Below are positions 26,179 to 34,308 of a stretch of DNA of 64,000 bases, in pieces. Source of the DNA: Nocardia otitidiscaviarum NBRC 14405. GTDB lineage: Bacteria; Actinomycetota; Actinomycetes; Mycobacteriales; Mycobacteriaceae. Position numbers and translations under genes: made by a program. The notes beneath the pieces are model-generated. The model did no database searches. It was not told the DNA's origin and worked only from the letters and a program-made list of their open reading frames with translations. How positions within the stretch are numbered: position 1 is the first letter of the stretch; each line of letters opens with the position of its first letter. The stretch spans positions 1 to 64,000 of the forward strand of contig NZ_BAGD01000280.1 of assembly GCF_000308635.1 (NCBI RefSeq), written 5' to 3'.

Positions 26179-26250
26179 TGGTTCTAGCTGGGTTCGAACC
26201 AGCGACCCCTCGCGTGTGAGGCGAGTGCTCTCCCACTGAGCTATAGAACC
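26179..26250 (-). tRNA. tRNA-Val(CAC)
   Basis: The minus strand folds into a standard cloverleaf: acceptor GGTTCTA/TAGAACC, anticodon stem CTCGC/GCGAG with loop CTCACAC (anticodon CAC), and T loop GGTTCGAACC. Discriminator A; CCA is not encoded in full. It stands alone, pointing away from the Gly-Cys-Val cluster. Confidence 0.96.
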
Positions 26251-26621
26251 GTAGCCCGCCGCCGGAGCGGCTGTTCGTCTCGGCTCTTCGTGCCGCTCCG
26301 AACGAGACAGAACATTAACACGCTCCCCCGGCGTCACACCAAATCGCGTGCATATGGGCACAAAAGGTGGGTTCGACCGGGGCGGCAGGGGACTCGCCCG
26401 GGGGTGTCGCCGGTAAGGCAACCGGCGGAGCCTCGCATGGTTCGGTGACCGCCGGACCCCGGATGGGCGAGCACCGTGTGGCGGTGCGTTTGCGGGTGCG
26501 TGAACTACACCGGTGTAGTTCGGTTTCACCCCCTCCTACCAGGCGATTTGTTGCCGACGCCGATTGTCGGCTAATGTTCTCTCTCGTCAGCGGGACAGCC
26601 GAGAGGCGCCCGAGGTGACAT
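26251..26621. other. 371-bp intergenic region with a 20-bp palindrome
   Basis: No gene is supported between tRNA-Val(CAC) and tRNA-Gly. The region should carry promoters for both tRNA groups. At 26502-26521 a perfect 20-bp palindrome GAACTACACCGGTGTAGTTC stands about 100 bp before tRNA-Gly, a possible binding site for a regulator or an inactive dyad. Confidence 0.6.
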
Positions 26622-26694
26622 GCGGATGTAGCGCAGCTGGTAGCGCATCACCTTGCCAAGGTGAGGGTCGCGGGTTCGAATCCCGTCATCCGCT
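26622..26694 (+). tRNA. tRNA-Gly(GCC)
   Basis: Cloverleaf with acceptor GCGGATG/CATCCGC, anticodon stem TCACC/GGTGA and loop TTGCCAA (anticodon GCC), T arm CGGGTTCGAATCCCG. An identical 73-base copy lies at 32192-32264. Confidence 0.97.
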
Positions 26695-26717
26695 CGAGAG
26701 GCCAACACGGCCTGCTT

Positions 26718-26788
26718 GGCGGTGTGGCCGAGTGGTGAGGCAACGGCCTGCAAAGCCGTGCACACGGGTTCGATTCCCGTCGCCGCCT
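26718..26788 (+). tRNA. tRNA-Cys(GCA)
   Basis: Acceptor GGCGGTG pairs with CGCCGCC (one T-G), the anticodon loop CTGCAAA gives GCA, and the T arm is ACGGGTTCGATTCCCGT. It sits 23 bases after tRNA-Gly and is absent from the second cluster at 32.2 kb. Confidence 0.95.
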
Positions 26789-26812
26789 CTTCTTCATGAA
26801 GAGACAAGACTC

Positions 26813-26887
26813 GCGCGATTAGCTCAGCGGGAGAGCGCTTCCCTGACACGGAAGAGGTCACTGGTTCAATCCCAGTATCGCGCACCA
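26813..26887 (+). tRNA. tRNA-Val(GAC), copy 1, CCA encoded
   Basis: Acceptor GCGCGAT/ATCGCGC, anticodon stem CTTCC/GGAAG with loop CTGACAC (anticodon GAC), T arm CTGGTTCAATCCCAG, and an encoded CCA at 26885-26887. Its sequence is the same as copy 2, whose 3' end is the element's attachment site, so this copy is an intact alternative attB. Confidence 0.97.
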
Positions 26888-26901
26888 AGAAATACCAGAT
26901 C

Positions 26902-26930
26902 AGGCCCGGTTTTCACCGGGCCTTTCTGCT
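26902..26930 (+). terminator. Terminator of the Gly-Cys-Val tRNA operon
   Basis: AGGCCCGG, loop TTTTCA, CCGGGCCT, then TTCTGCT. It is nearly identical to the terminator after the second tRNA-Val(GAC) at 32.37 kb. Confidence 0.88.
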
Positions 26931-26942
26931 GTCGTGCACCCA

Positions 26943-28028
26943 TCAGCCCATACGGGTCCAACCGGCTTCGTCGACGGCGGCGTGCAGGGCGTCCAGGCCG
27001 AATGCCTCGACCGGGCCCAGAGCGCCGGTGGTGAGCAGGCCGTCGTTCAGGGCCGTGTGTGCGGCCCAGGCCAGCAGGTGAGCGGTGAATTCGTAGGGGT
27101 CGCCGCCGGTGAGGGTGACCGAGGCCAGGAGGTGGTCGGAGACGTCGTAGGCTTCGGCGACGACCCAGCCGCGGATGCGGGCGCGAGTGCGGGCGTCGGG
27201 GCCTCCGGTGGAGCCCTTGACGATTCGCGCCAGTGCGGATTCGAGTCCGTGTTTCAGCGGCGGGAGTTGCGCCGCGGTGGCGGCGAGTCTCGAACCGAGC
27301 CGCAGGCCGTGGGCAGCGACCCGCGGCAGGCCGAGGAACACGTCGATCGAGCGCAGGTTCGGGTGGGTGCGCGGCAGGGCGAAGTGCTCGGAGCCGGGAA
27401 TGGAGACGGCGGTGCGGGGTTTTCCGGCGACGTCGAAGTCGCGCAGGTGCGCGGCGGCGGGTTCGGTGACGACCTTCCCGTCGCGCAGGGCGAAGCCGCG
27501 CTCGAAGAGCATCCCGGCCACCGAGGCGCGAGTGCCACCACTGGTGGCGGGACCGTCCATGAAATAGCCGACGTCGACGCGGACCGCCGAGGGCGCCTCG
27601 CGCAGCGCCAGTCCGGCGGCCAGATTGCCTGGGACGTAATCGAATCCGAGCGCGGTCAGCAGCGCCACCCCGGCGGCGCGGGCCTGCTCGTCGTGGTCGA
27701 ACACGGTGCGGACGAACGGGCCCTCGCCGGTCGAGTCGAGGTAGTGGGCTCCGGCGGCCAGCGCGGCGGCCAGGGCCGGACCGCCGTGGCGCAGGAAGGG
27801 CCCGACCGTCGTCACGAGCACGTCGCCACGCTCGAGCAGGGCGGTCACCGAGGCGGGGTCGGCGGCATCGGCGACGGCGGTCGCGGCGCCGCCGAGTTCG
27901 GCGGCGAGCGTCGCCAGCGCGGCGGCATCACGTCCGGCCAGCACCGGTGAATCACCGTGTGCGATCAGGGCTTCGGCGGTCAGGCGTCCGGTGTACCCGG
28001 TCGCCCCGAACACGACGATCTTCGGCAT
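26943..28028 (-). CDS. Saccharopine-dehydrogenase-like trans-acting enoyl reductase
   Basis: A 361-residue NAD(P)-binding protein of the saccharopine dehydrogenase-like family that in mycobacteria includes trans-acting enoyl reductases of lipid synthesis. Seen: MPKIVVFGATGYTGRLTAEALIAHG with the dinucleotide motif, LAGRD, VTTVGPFLRHGGPALAAALAAGAHYLDSTGEGPFV, GFDYVPGNLAAG. The start 28028 is the first residue of homology; upstream reading is doubtful. It is divergent from a TetR gene whose operator-like dyad lies in the shared region, so the pair is probably coregulated. Confidence 0.88.
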   Translation of the reverse strand: MPKIVVFGATGYTGRLTAEALIAHGDSPVLAGRDAAALATLAAELGGAATAVADAADPASVTALLERGDVLVTTVGPFLRHGGPALAAALAAGAHYLDSTGEGPFVRTVFDHDEQARAAGVALLTALGFDYVPGNLAAGLALREAPSAVRVDVGYFMDGPATSGGTRASVAGMLFERGFALRDGKVVTEPAAAHLRDFDVAGKPRTAVSIPGSEHFALPRTHPNLRSIDVFLGLPRVAAHGLRLGSRLAATAAQLPPLKHGLESALARIVKGSTGGPDARTRARIRGWVVAEAYDVSDHLLASVTLTGGDPYEFTAHLLAWAAHTALNDGLLTTGALGPVEAFGLDALHAAVDEAGWTRMG

Positions 28029-28098
28029 CGGCTGCCACCTGCTTTCCGTTCGGCGTCCAGGGTGCATGTCTAGCACGCTGCGACAGATTGCTCACATC

Positions 28099-28119
28099 TT
28101 GTTGACATGTCGCCAACAA
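28099..28119. promoter_or_regulatory. Operator-like dyad between reductase and TetR genes
   Basis: TTGTTG, nine bases, CAACAA, in the divergent region between 28028 and 28177. A TTGACA hexamer overlaps the left arm at 28102-28107, so it may be a promoter element. Assignment to the adjacent TetR is inference. Confidence 0.5.
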
Positions 28120-28176
28120 TGCCGCCAGGCTCTCACGGATGCCGATAGGCGAGGTCGGTGCGTTTGCGGAGGTGAG

Positions 28177-28854
28177 ATGACACAGTCGGTGAGCAGGGAG
28201 TGCGCTGGGCCGCCGCACGTGCAGGACCGTCCGCGCCTCGGTGCGGATCAGCGGGCGGAGCGGGCGGCGCAGCGCCTGCGGGTGCTGGCGGCGGCGTCCG
28301 GGATCTTCGGCCGTCGCGGGTACCACGCGGCCCAGATGGACGAGATCGCCGACGGCGCGGGGATCAGCAAACCCACCGTGTACAAGCACTTTCCGAGCAA
28401 GATCGACCTGTACCTCGCGGTGATCCAGTCGCGACTGGACCGGTTGGTCGACGACATTCGCTCCGCGCTGACCGCTCCCGGCGACAATCGGACCCGCACC
28501 CGGTCCGCGGTCGCGGTCTACTTCGATTTCATCGACAGCGACCCCGACGGGTTCCGCATGGTGTTCGAAACCGAGGTGCCGAGCGAGCCGGAGGTGCGCG
28601 TGCGCGTCGACCACGCCATCGACAACTGCGTCATGGCGGTCGCGGGGCTGTTGACCCGCGACCTCGGGGCGGATGTGGCTCGGGTCCGCGTGCTGGCGGC
28701 CGGCCTGGTGGGAATCTGCCGGTTCACCGCGCGGCAGTGGCTCGATACCGACCGGCCGATTCCCAAGTCCCACGCGATCGACCTGACGGCGAAACTGTGC
28801 GCACAGGGCCTGTCGGGAGTGCCGCTGATACGACCCCGCGAGGCCGCGAACTGA
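28177..28854 (+). CDS. TetR-family transcriptional regulator
   Basis: A 225-residue TetR repressor. HTH: RLRVLAAASGIFGRRGYHAAQMDEIADGAGISKPTVYKHFPSKIDLYLAVIQ. The rest is a helical ligand-binding domain with a long first helix. Starting at ATG 28177 after GGAGGTGAG removes 62 unlikely residues from the open frame. Divergent from the saccharopine-dehydrogenase-like gene, which it probably represses. Confidence 0.91.
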   Translation: MTQSVSRECAGPPHVQDRPRLGADQRAERAAQRLRVLAAASGIFGRRGYHAAQMDEIADGAGISKPTVYKHFPSKIDLYLAVIQSRLDRLVDDIRSALTAPGDNRTRTRSAVAVYFDFIDSDPDGFRMVFETEVPSEPEVRVRVDHAIDNCVMAVAGLLTRDLGADVARVRVLAAGLVGICRFTARQWLDTDRPIPKSHAIDLTAKLCAQGLSGVPLIRPREAAN

Positions 28855-29079
28855 TTCCGGCGGACCCGTCGCACGAATGACCGGCCGCCACCCCGGCTGC
28901 CCACGCGACTCCGGTTGCCCCGCCACTCATCGCCTGGTTGGCACCGAGCAGTGAACAGACGTACTCTCAACCTGCGTTGACATGGCGAATGTTTCTACTG
29001 GTGGAGGTTGTTCGATCATGCGGCCATCAGCCGTGAGGGAACACTCGTTCACCAGCTCGATAATGGAGGTGCGGATTCG

Positions 29080-29277
29080 ATGAGCGGATTCGGGGAGTTG
29101 GCGCGGGAGCTGTCCCGGGTGGGGCGGCGCAGCGGTCGGCGGCTGTCCAGGGTCGGGGCCGACGCCGCCAGTCGGACCGCCGCCGAGGTGCAGGAACTGC
29201 TCACCGAGAGCGGGCATCTCGTCCTCGGGGCGGTGCGGGCGAAGGCGCATGACCTGGGACTGCGGGACAAGCGCTGA
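29080..29277 (+). CDS. Small basic helical protein, unknown function
   Basis: A 65-residue protein with Arg-rich helices (LARELSRVGRRSGRRLSRVGADAASRTAAEVQELL). I do not recognise it. ATG 29080 follows GGAGGT with good spacing, which argues it is translated. The frame opens 72 bases earlier from a TTG but with no ribosome site. It converges on the SDR gene with one base between the two. Confidence 0.6.
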   Translation: MSGFGELARELSRVGRRSGRRLSRVGADAASRTAAEVQELLTESGHLVLGAVRAKAHDLGLRDKR

Positions 29278-29278
29278 C

Positions 29279-30025
29279 TCAGCGCAGGTAGGACGCTCCG
29301 TTGACGTCCAGTACCGCGCCGGAGGTCCACGCGGCATCCGGCGAGGCGAGATAGCGGACAGCGGAGGCGATCTCCTCCGGGGTGCCGACGCGACCGAAGG
29401 GGCTCTGCGCCCGTACCGCGTCGGTGACCCGGTCGGCGACGCGCTCGGTGGCGACGAAACCCGGAGCGACCGAGGCCACGCGGATACCGTGCGGGGCCAG
29501 TGACACCGCCAGCGACTGTCCGAGCGCGTGCACGGCCGCCTTGCTGGCACCGTAGGCCGGGTGGTCGGGTTCGCCGCGGAAGGCCCCGCGGGAACCGATG
29601 TTCACAATGGTCCCGGCGATACCGCGATCGATCATGTGCCGAGCCACCTGGTACGACACATTCGCGGTGCCGAGCAGGTTCACGTCCACGGTCTGCCGCC
29701 AGATCCGCTGCCAGTCCGCGTAATCCGTCTCCGCCAGCGGGTGGGCGATATTCACGGCCGCATTGTTGACCAGCACGTGCACCGTACCGAGCGCCTCGAC
29801 CGCCGCCGTCACGATCGCCTCGGCGCCGTCGGCCGTGCCGAGGTCACCGCCGATCAGCGTGTGCCCGTCCCCGGACAGGTGCCGCAACGTCGCCTCCGCG
29901 TCCTCGCGACGCGAGGAGTAGTGCACCGCCACCCGGTCGCCCTGCGCGGCGAAGGCCGACGCCACCGCCCGGCCGATCCCCCGCGAAGCACCCGTCACCA
30001 ACACGCCACGACTCTCGTTCACCAT
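29279..30025 (-). CDS. SDR-family oxidoreductase (FabG-like)
   Basis: A 248-residue short-chain dehydrogenase. The cofactor motif is VTGASRGIGRAVASAFAAQGDRVAVHYSSRREDAE; NNAAVNIAHPL, the serine in VNIGSRGAF, and the catalytic YGASKAAVHALGQSL are all present. The C-terminus (SPDAAWTSGAVLDVNGASY) is typical. The arginine-rich segment after the glycine motif points to NADP. Nearest to 3-oxoacyl-ACP reductases, though its substrate may be anything similar. Confidence 0.93.
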   Translation of the reverse strand: MVNESRGVLVTGASRGIGRAVASAFAAQGDRVAVHYSSRREDAEATLRHLSGDGHTLIGGDLGTADGAEAIVTAAVEALGTVHVLVNNAAVNIAHPLAETDYADWQRIWRQTVDVNLLGTANVSYQVARHMIDRGIAGTIVNIGSRGAFRGEPDHPAYGASKAAVHALGQSLAVSLAPHGIRVASVAPGFVATERVADRVTDAVRAQSPFGRVGTPEEIASAVRYLASPDAAWTSGAVLDVNGASYLR

Positions 30026-30076
30026 GGCCCCACCCTGTCAGGCGGGCGGACCGTCGGCCAATTCGGTGCGCTCGGG

Positions 30077-32008
30077 TCAGCGGGGCCAGTGGTTCTCCGG
30101 CCCCGCCTCGGAGACGGCGGCCTCGGCGGCGGCGTCGAGCCAGTCGGTGATGTCGGTGTCCTCGGTCAGGTTGATGTAGAGGGCCGTGGATTTGTAGACG
30201 TAGCGGTAGCTCTTGGAGCCCCAGCCGCTGCGGGTGGCGGCGCCGATGTAGCTGTCGCAGACCGATGCGCCGGGGCCCTGCTGCGGGCACCAGACCGCCC
30301 AGTCCTGGACTTGGCCCTTCATGGTCTCGTAGAGGCTGTCGGCGTCGGAGCTGGTGGGCAGGGCGAGCACGTTCACCGAGACCAGGATCTGGTTGGAGTG
30401 GTCGACGTAGGAGCCCGCGACCATGTGCGTGCAGTTGTACTGCGCCAGAATGTCTTTGACATTCTGCGACATCTCCGTGGTGATACAGTCCTGGACGCCG
30501 CCCGCGCGCAGCGTGTACTCGACGTTCATGGCGTCGCGGAACGAGTGCGGCAGCAGCGCTTCCGATGTGAACGGGGTGGTGTCGGTGGTGGCCGACTGCA
30601 GCGTGCCCCAGTCGAAGGCCGGAGCCGTGCTGACCGGAGCGCGGGCCTCGGGGGCGAGCGCCTGCTGACTGGTGGCCGACGATGTCAGGTCGGGCGCGGC
30701 GGTTTCGCGCAGGGTGACGGCGACGAGAGCGATGCCCGCGACGGCCAGCGCGACGAGGGCCAGCACCACCGTGCCACGAGAGCCGGTATTCACCGGGGCC
30801 ACAGCGGGTGTCGGCGCAGGCCGATGGGCGTCCACCGGCCAGGCGCGCTCGAGCGGTGAGCGCGCCGCGTACGAACCGTGCGGCTCGTCGGTCACGACCG
30901 GATCGTCGGGCTCGTCGGTCGTGCTCCGATCACCCGGATCATCGGTCGCGACCGGACCGTCCGTCGCGTCGATCCTCGGCGGATCGGCGTCCCCCGCCGC
31001 GGAGAATCCCGTGTCGATCGGCCCTGTGGTGTCCTCCGCACGGACGCGCTGGGTGTGCCGGTCGAGCACGGCCACCGCGGCCTGGTTGTAGAACGAGCCG
31101 TCGCCCAGCAGGTAGGCGTCCTGGAGCGCATCCAGCCACTCGCTGGCGCGGGGGCGGTCGTCGGTGGCGGTGGGATCGGTGAAGGCGCGGTCGAACAGGG
31201 CGCGCAGGCGGGGGTCGAGCTCGGGCGGAAAGCCCGACGGTGCCCGCCAACCGCTGCGGACGCGGGCGGGGGCTTCGGTGGCGAGGAAGAGGCAGCGGTA
31301 CAGCAGGGCGGCCACGCCGAAGCGGTCGCTGAAGCGGTCGGGCCCGGGGACAGCTCCGGTGAGAAGCCTTGGATCGCACCACTTCTCGAGCAGGATGCCC
31401 TCGGGTGCGGCCACCCGCCCGTACCGCAGGCCATCGCATTCGAGCAGGTAGACGTGCGGTTGAAAACGGCTCCAGAGCAGGTTTCGCGGGAACAGCGCAC
31501 CGTGGACGAGATCGCGCTCCTCGAGCGCGGTGGCGATCTCGCAGATCCGAATCGCCACGGCGACACGGTAATACGCGTCCGGCGGCTGTTGTCCGGCCAG
31601 GCACAGTCGGTGCAGGGTCAGCGGCGACCCGTCGGGTTCGAGGAATTCACCCGGCGTCAGCGGCAGGATCGCGCCCAGCAGGTCCCCGTCGCGTCGGACC
31701 AGGTCGAGCGGCCAGCCGATCGAGCTCTCGGGTGTGGCCGCTACTCCCCCGCGCCGTTCCGCCGGGAGCACGATCTCGCGGCCGAAATGCGCTGCGCGGG
31801 CCGCCCATCCGATGGCGTGCGCATCGGTGACGGCCGTGCCGTACAGCTTGTAGACGCGTTCGCGGCCGTGTCGGTCGCGGCACCGGAACAGCCGCGACCG
31901 CCCGCCCGCCGTGCCGTACGGGTTACCCGCGACGAAGTAGACGTCACCGGACGTGCCGGTCACCGAGAAGAATCCCTGCCCTGTTGGCTGCGACGGGTCC
32001 GATGCCAT
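30077..32008 (-). CDS. Membrane-anchored protein-kinase-like protein (probable pseudokinase)
   Basis: A 643-residue protein. Residues 1 to about 270 resemble a protein kinase, with YKLYGT for the lysine strand, but the catalytic loop reads LVHGALFPRNLLW, so the HRD aspartate is replaced, and the DFG position reads LLECDGLR. That argues for a nucleotide-binding or scaffold role. A low-complexity Asp/Pro/Thr segment follows, then one membrane helix (VVLALVALAVAGIALVAVTL near residue 430) and a 190-residue extracytoplasmic domain. Start 32008 (MASDPSQPTG) chosen by homology. Confidence 0.78.
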   Translation of the reverse strand: MASDPSQPTGQGFFSVTGTSGDVYFVAGNPYGTAGGRSRLFRCRDRHGRERVYKLYGTAVTDAHAIGWAARAAHFGREIVLPAERRGGVAATPESSIGWPLDLVRRDGDLLGAILPLTPGEFLEPDGSPLTLHRLCLAGQQPPDAYYRVAVAIRICEIATALEERDLVHGALFPRNLLWSRFQPHVYLLECDGLRYGRVAAPEGILLEKWCDPRLLTGAVPGPDRFSDRFGVAALLYRCLFLATEAPARVRSGWRAPSGFPPELDPRLRALFDRAFTDPTATDDRPRASEWLDALQDAYLLGDGSFYNQAAVAVLDRHTQRVRAEDTTGPIDTGFSAAGDADPPRIDATDGPVATDDPGDRSTTDEPDDPVVTDEPHGSYAARSPLERAWPVDAHRPAPTPAVAPVNTGSRGTVVLALVALAVAGIALVAVTLRETAAPDLTSSATSQQALAPEARAPVSTAPAFDWGTLQSATTDTTPFTSEALLPHSFRDAMNVEYTLRAGGVQDCITTEMSQNVKDILAQYNCTHMVAGSYVDHSNQILVSVNVLALPTSSDADSLYETMKGQVQDWAVWCPQQGPGASVCDSYIGAATRSGWGSKSYRYVYKSTALYINLTEDTDITDWLDAAAEAAVSEAGPENHWPR

Positions 32009-32191
32009 CCCCGAGCTGCCCCTCCCTTCACACCACCCTGCTTCGGGAACCGACTGTGCCACAACGGACAAAGGGGCACAAACGCACGAAATACCCGGTC
32101 GAGGGGCCGTAGACCAGCCCGATTTGGAGTCTTCACGGTGTTGTGGCTATGGTTCTTCCTCGCGAGCCGGAGCCGAAAAGCCACCGGACGT

Positions 32192-32264
32192 GCGGATGTA
32201 GCGCAGCTGGTAGCGCATCACCTTGCCAAGGTGAGGGTCGCGGGTTCGAATCCCGTCATCCGCT
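32192..32264 (+). tRNA. tRNA-Gly(GCC), second copy
   Basis: Identical to the copy at 26622-26694 in all 73 bases. Followed 13 bases later by tRNA-Val(GAC), without the tRNA-Cys of the first cluster. Confidence 0.97.
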
Positions 32265-32277
32265 CTGTGGGGGTCCC

Positions 32278-32352
32278 GCGCGATTAGCTCAGCGGGAGAG
32301 CGCTTCCCTGACACGGAAGAGGTCACTGGTTCAATCCCAGTATCGCGCACCA
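32278..32352 (+). tRNA. tRNA-Val(GAC), copy 2, target of element integration
   Basis: Same sequence as copy 1 (anticodon GAC, CCA encoded at 32350-32352). Its last 30 bases (from the T arm to the second C of CCA) are the left attachment repeat. The gene remains complete and is followed by a terminator, so integration does not break it. Confidence 0.97.
32322..32351. repeat. attL core (30 bp)
   Basis: The 30 bases starting GTCACTGGTTCAATCCCAG match the copy at 53042-53071 exactly. They form the T arm and 3' acceptor half of tRNA-Val(GAC). The base after the match differs (A here, G at the right copy), which sets the border. Confidence 0.93.
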
Positions 32353-32367
32353 GAGAAATACCAGATC

Positions 32368-32395
32368 AGGCCCGGTTTCCACCGGGCCTTTCTGC
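32368..32395 (+). terminator. Terminator after the second tRNA-Val
   Basis: AGGCCCGG, loop TTTCCA, CCGGGCCT, then TTCTGCTG. The sequence from 32354 to 32396 is nearly the same as that after tRNA-Val copy 1, so the element either carries this terminator or kept the native one. A degraded copy lies at 35632-35657. Confidence 0.85.
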
Positions 32396-32400
32396 TGTTC

Positions 32401-32417
32401 TGACCTACTTATGACCT
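32401..32417. repeat. Two TGACCT motifs near attL
   Basis: TGACCT at 32401-32406 and 32412-32417, an 11-base period. The same hexamer is concentrated beside the integrase gene at 52866-52928. Together they look like arm-type recombinase or excisionase binding sites. Confidence 0.5.
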
Positions 32418-32426
32418 GACTGGCTC

Positions 32427-33045
32427 TCAGGCGTCCACCTCGAACGCGGCCCTGAAACTGCCGCAGAGGATCGGTGCCTGCTCGTAGACGCTGCATGAGA
32501 CCTGGGATCTTGCGCCCGCAGTCGTACTCAGCAGACACGCCGTTGTTGTTGAACCTGCGGGCCGCCACGCCGGTTCGATCCCCGGCGACGGTAGGCCCCA
32601 GCGCGAATCCCAGTTCGTCCAGTTCCCGCCGGTAGTAGTCGCTGGTCTGCGGTGGAACGGTGGTGGTCGACCATCCGATGATCTTCAGGTCCTGGGTGAG
32701 GTAAGCCCGAGTTCTTCGCTCAGGGCGCGGAAGCGTTCGTTGTGTCGGCAGCCCTGACGACTGACGTCCTTGCTGCCGCGTGTGACGGCGACGCCGTGGG
32801 CGGCCTCGTGCAGCAGGGTGCCGAGCACGTCGGCCGCATCGCGCTAGAGACCTACTCGCCGTCTACCCACCGGTTCTGGGAGAAGTGCTTGAGGGTGAGG
32901 TCTCTGCCGCGGTTCGATCCGACCCTGACGGTTGGTACCACCTCGGGCACGTCGGGATGGCGGGTGCGGATGGCGGACCAAAGTCTTCCAGAGCGCTGCG
33001 GTCACTGACTGTGTACTTCGGCAGCGACGAGGCAGGCGGTGAGAG
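32427..33045 (-). pseudogene. Decayed SprT-like metalloprotease gene
   Basis: This stretch aligns over its whole length to the intact gene at 35693-36325, with point changes and indels. The end still codes NNNGVSAEYDCGRKI, matching NNNGLSAECDCGRKI of the intact copy, and the HEAAH region is recognisable in DNA (gcctcgtgcagcagggtgcc on plus), but no frame stays open. It starts near the operator palindrome at 33070, as the intact copy does. It is the trace of an earlier element end. Confidence 0.82.
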
Positions 33046-33069
33046 TGTTAGCACCCTTCGCGGGAGACA

Positions 33070-33087
33070 TTGACACGTACGTGTCAA
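33070..33087. promoter_or_regulatory. 18-bp palindromic operator, copy 1
   Basis: TTGACACGTACGTGTCAA is a perfect palindrome, 25 bp upstream of the decayed SprT-like gene. The same 18 bases occur twice at 36353-36405 upstream of the intact gene. Here only one copy remains. Confidence 0.8.
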
Positions 33088-33273
33088 CAGGGTGGCAGTC
33101 CCGGCAGAGCGCGGAGGTTCGCTGGGCACAAACCGAGAGCAGTATCGCACCAGCCTGTGCACCCTACCACCGTCACACAGATCCGTGTTTGCAAGGCAAT
33201 GCTTCAAGTTGGCCAGTTGACCGAACAATGATAAGGTCCTCGAAAATGGCTTGAATGGTGTAGACAGGGGGAT

Positions 33274-33990
33274 TTGTTTACTAAGATGACAATCAACTAC
33301 GTGAATTTCGGATTCAATAGCGACGATCGAGACGACGAGTTCTATTTTACGCCCGGGAAACCCGCTGCTATCCAAAAGCCTACGACGGTAGATCAAACAT
33401 TAAAGCCTAACGCATCAGGATCTTCCTTCGTATCGATGGATGTCGACAACGGTTTACTTCCTGTACGTTTTGAATTCAGCAACCATTGGCGGCACTATGT
33501 TTCCCCCAGCGAGGTAGGCCGAGAGCTTCTTACGGCGTACCGACACGCTGTAAATAGACACCTAAGCCAGTTTAAACAATCCGACTACGATCAGTCATCT
33601 TTGACATATCCACATGCGCACTTCATTCCTCATCGACAAAGGCTGATCCTTCTACTGGAGGCCGAAACGTGGACACAGTATTGCAAAATACGAGATGGCC
33701 TGTTCAATCTGACCGATTACACAGTCACTGGATACTCAATAGTAGATGATGAACCAGTAGTTATCATCTCCGGCGACAAGGAAGCAATTCGGTCTATCAG
33801 GGTGTGGCCCCAGTGGCAAGGGTGCACCGATCCATATGCCATTGAAGGTGAAATATTGGCGTGCACCGCCAAAATTAGAGCCAGTCAGCTCAAATTTGCG
33901 ATTCATGGCGATTGGTCACAATACTCCGATGAGCAGTTATCTGAATTGAAGGATCGGCATCAGTACCGACTAATAGAAAGCAGGTCGTAG
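33274..33990 (+). CDS. Unknown cargo protein, first gene of an AT-rich operon
   Basis: A 238-residue soluble protein that I do not recognise. Start TTG 33274 is favoured because AGGGGGA lies 4 bases before it; the ATG 12 bases later would be too far. It has mixed alpha/beta character, for example NYVNFGFNSDDRDDEFYFTP, LILLLEAETWTQYCKIRDGLFNLTDYTVTGYSIVDDEPVVII and a C-terminus rich in Gln, Ser and Glu (IHGDWSQYSDEQLSELKDRHQYRL). The operon is visibly AT-richer than the element backbone, so it was acquired from another source. Downstream genes follow at 4 and 8 bases. Confidence 0.75.
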   Translation: MFTKMTINYVNFGFNSDDRDDEFYFTPGKPAAIQKPTTVDQTLKPNASGSSFVSMDVDNGLLPVRFEFSNHWRHYVSPSEVGRELLTAYRHAVNRHLSQFKQSDYDQSSLTYPHAHFIPHRQRLILLLEAETWTQYCKIRDGLFNLTDYTVTGYSIVDDEPVVIISGDKEAIRSIRVWPQWQGCTDPYAIEGEILACTAKIRASQLKFAIHGDWSQYSDEQLSELKDRHQYRLIESRS

Positions 33991-33994
33991 CGAG

Positions 33995-34300
33995 ATGGCA
34001 GATGCTTTTGAACTGAAGCTGGGGGTCTTGAAGGGCGCCGCAGATAATTGGCTTATGGCTAAATTGCATATGTATAGCGCCGCCAATAGGGTCAGCAATA
34101 GTACGAGTTTGAACCCCAATGAAATGGGACTATTCAGCGAATTCTACAAGAACTACGCAGTAGTCAGCCCGTTTGCGCGAGACCGATTGTATGAAGGCGG
34201 GAAGGTATGCAATACAGTTGCCGAAGTACTTCTAACTGGACATGAGACTTACCAAGCTGCTGAGGAACAGAACCGAGAATCCTTCACTGGTTTGAATTAA
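33995..34300 (+). CDS. Small helical protein resembling WXG100/EspC-type secretion substrates
   Basis: A 101-residue, almost wholly helical protein. Length and pattern resemble ESX/type VII-related proteins of the WXG100 or EspC type: ADNWLMAKLHMYSAANRV near the start and YQAAEEQNRESFTGLN at the end, where such proteins carry a similar Y-x-x-A-E segment. The WxG turn itself is not present, so the assignment is tentative. It stands between the 238-residue and 275-residue genes in the same operon. No secretion machinery is encoded nearby. Confidence 0.6.
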   Translation: MADAFELKLGVLKGAADNWLMAKLHMYSAANRVSNSTSLNPNEMGLFSEFYKNYAVVSPFARDRLYEGGKVCNTVAEVLLTGHETYQAAEEQNRESFTGLN

Positions 34301-34308
34301 GGGGAAAA

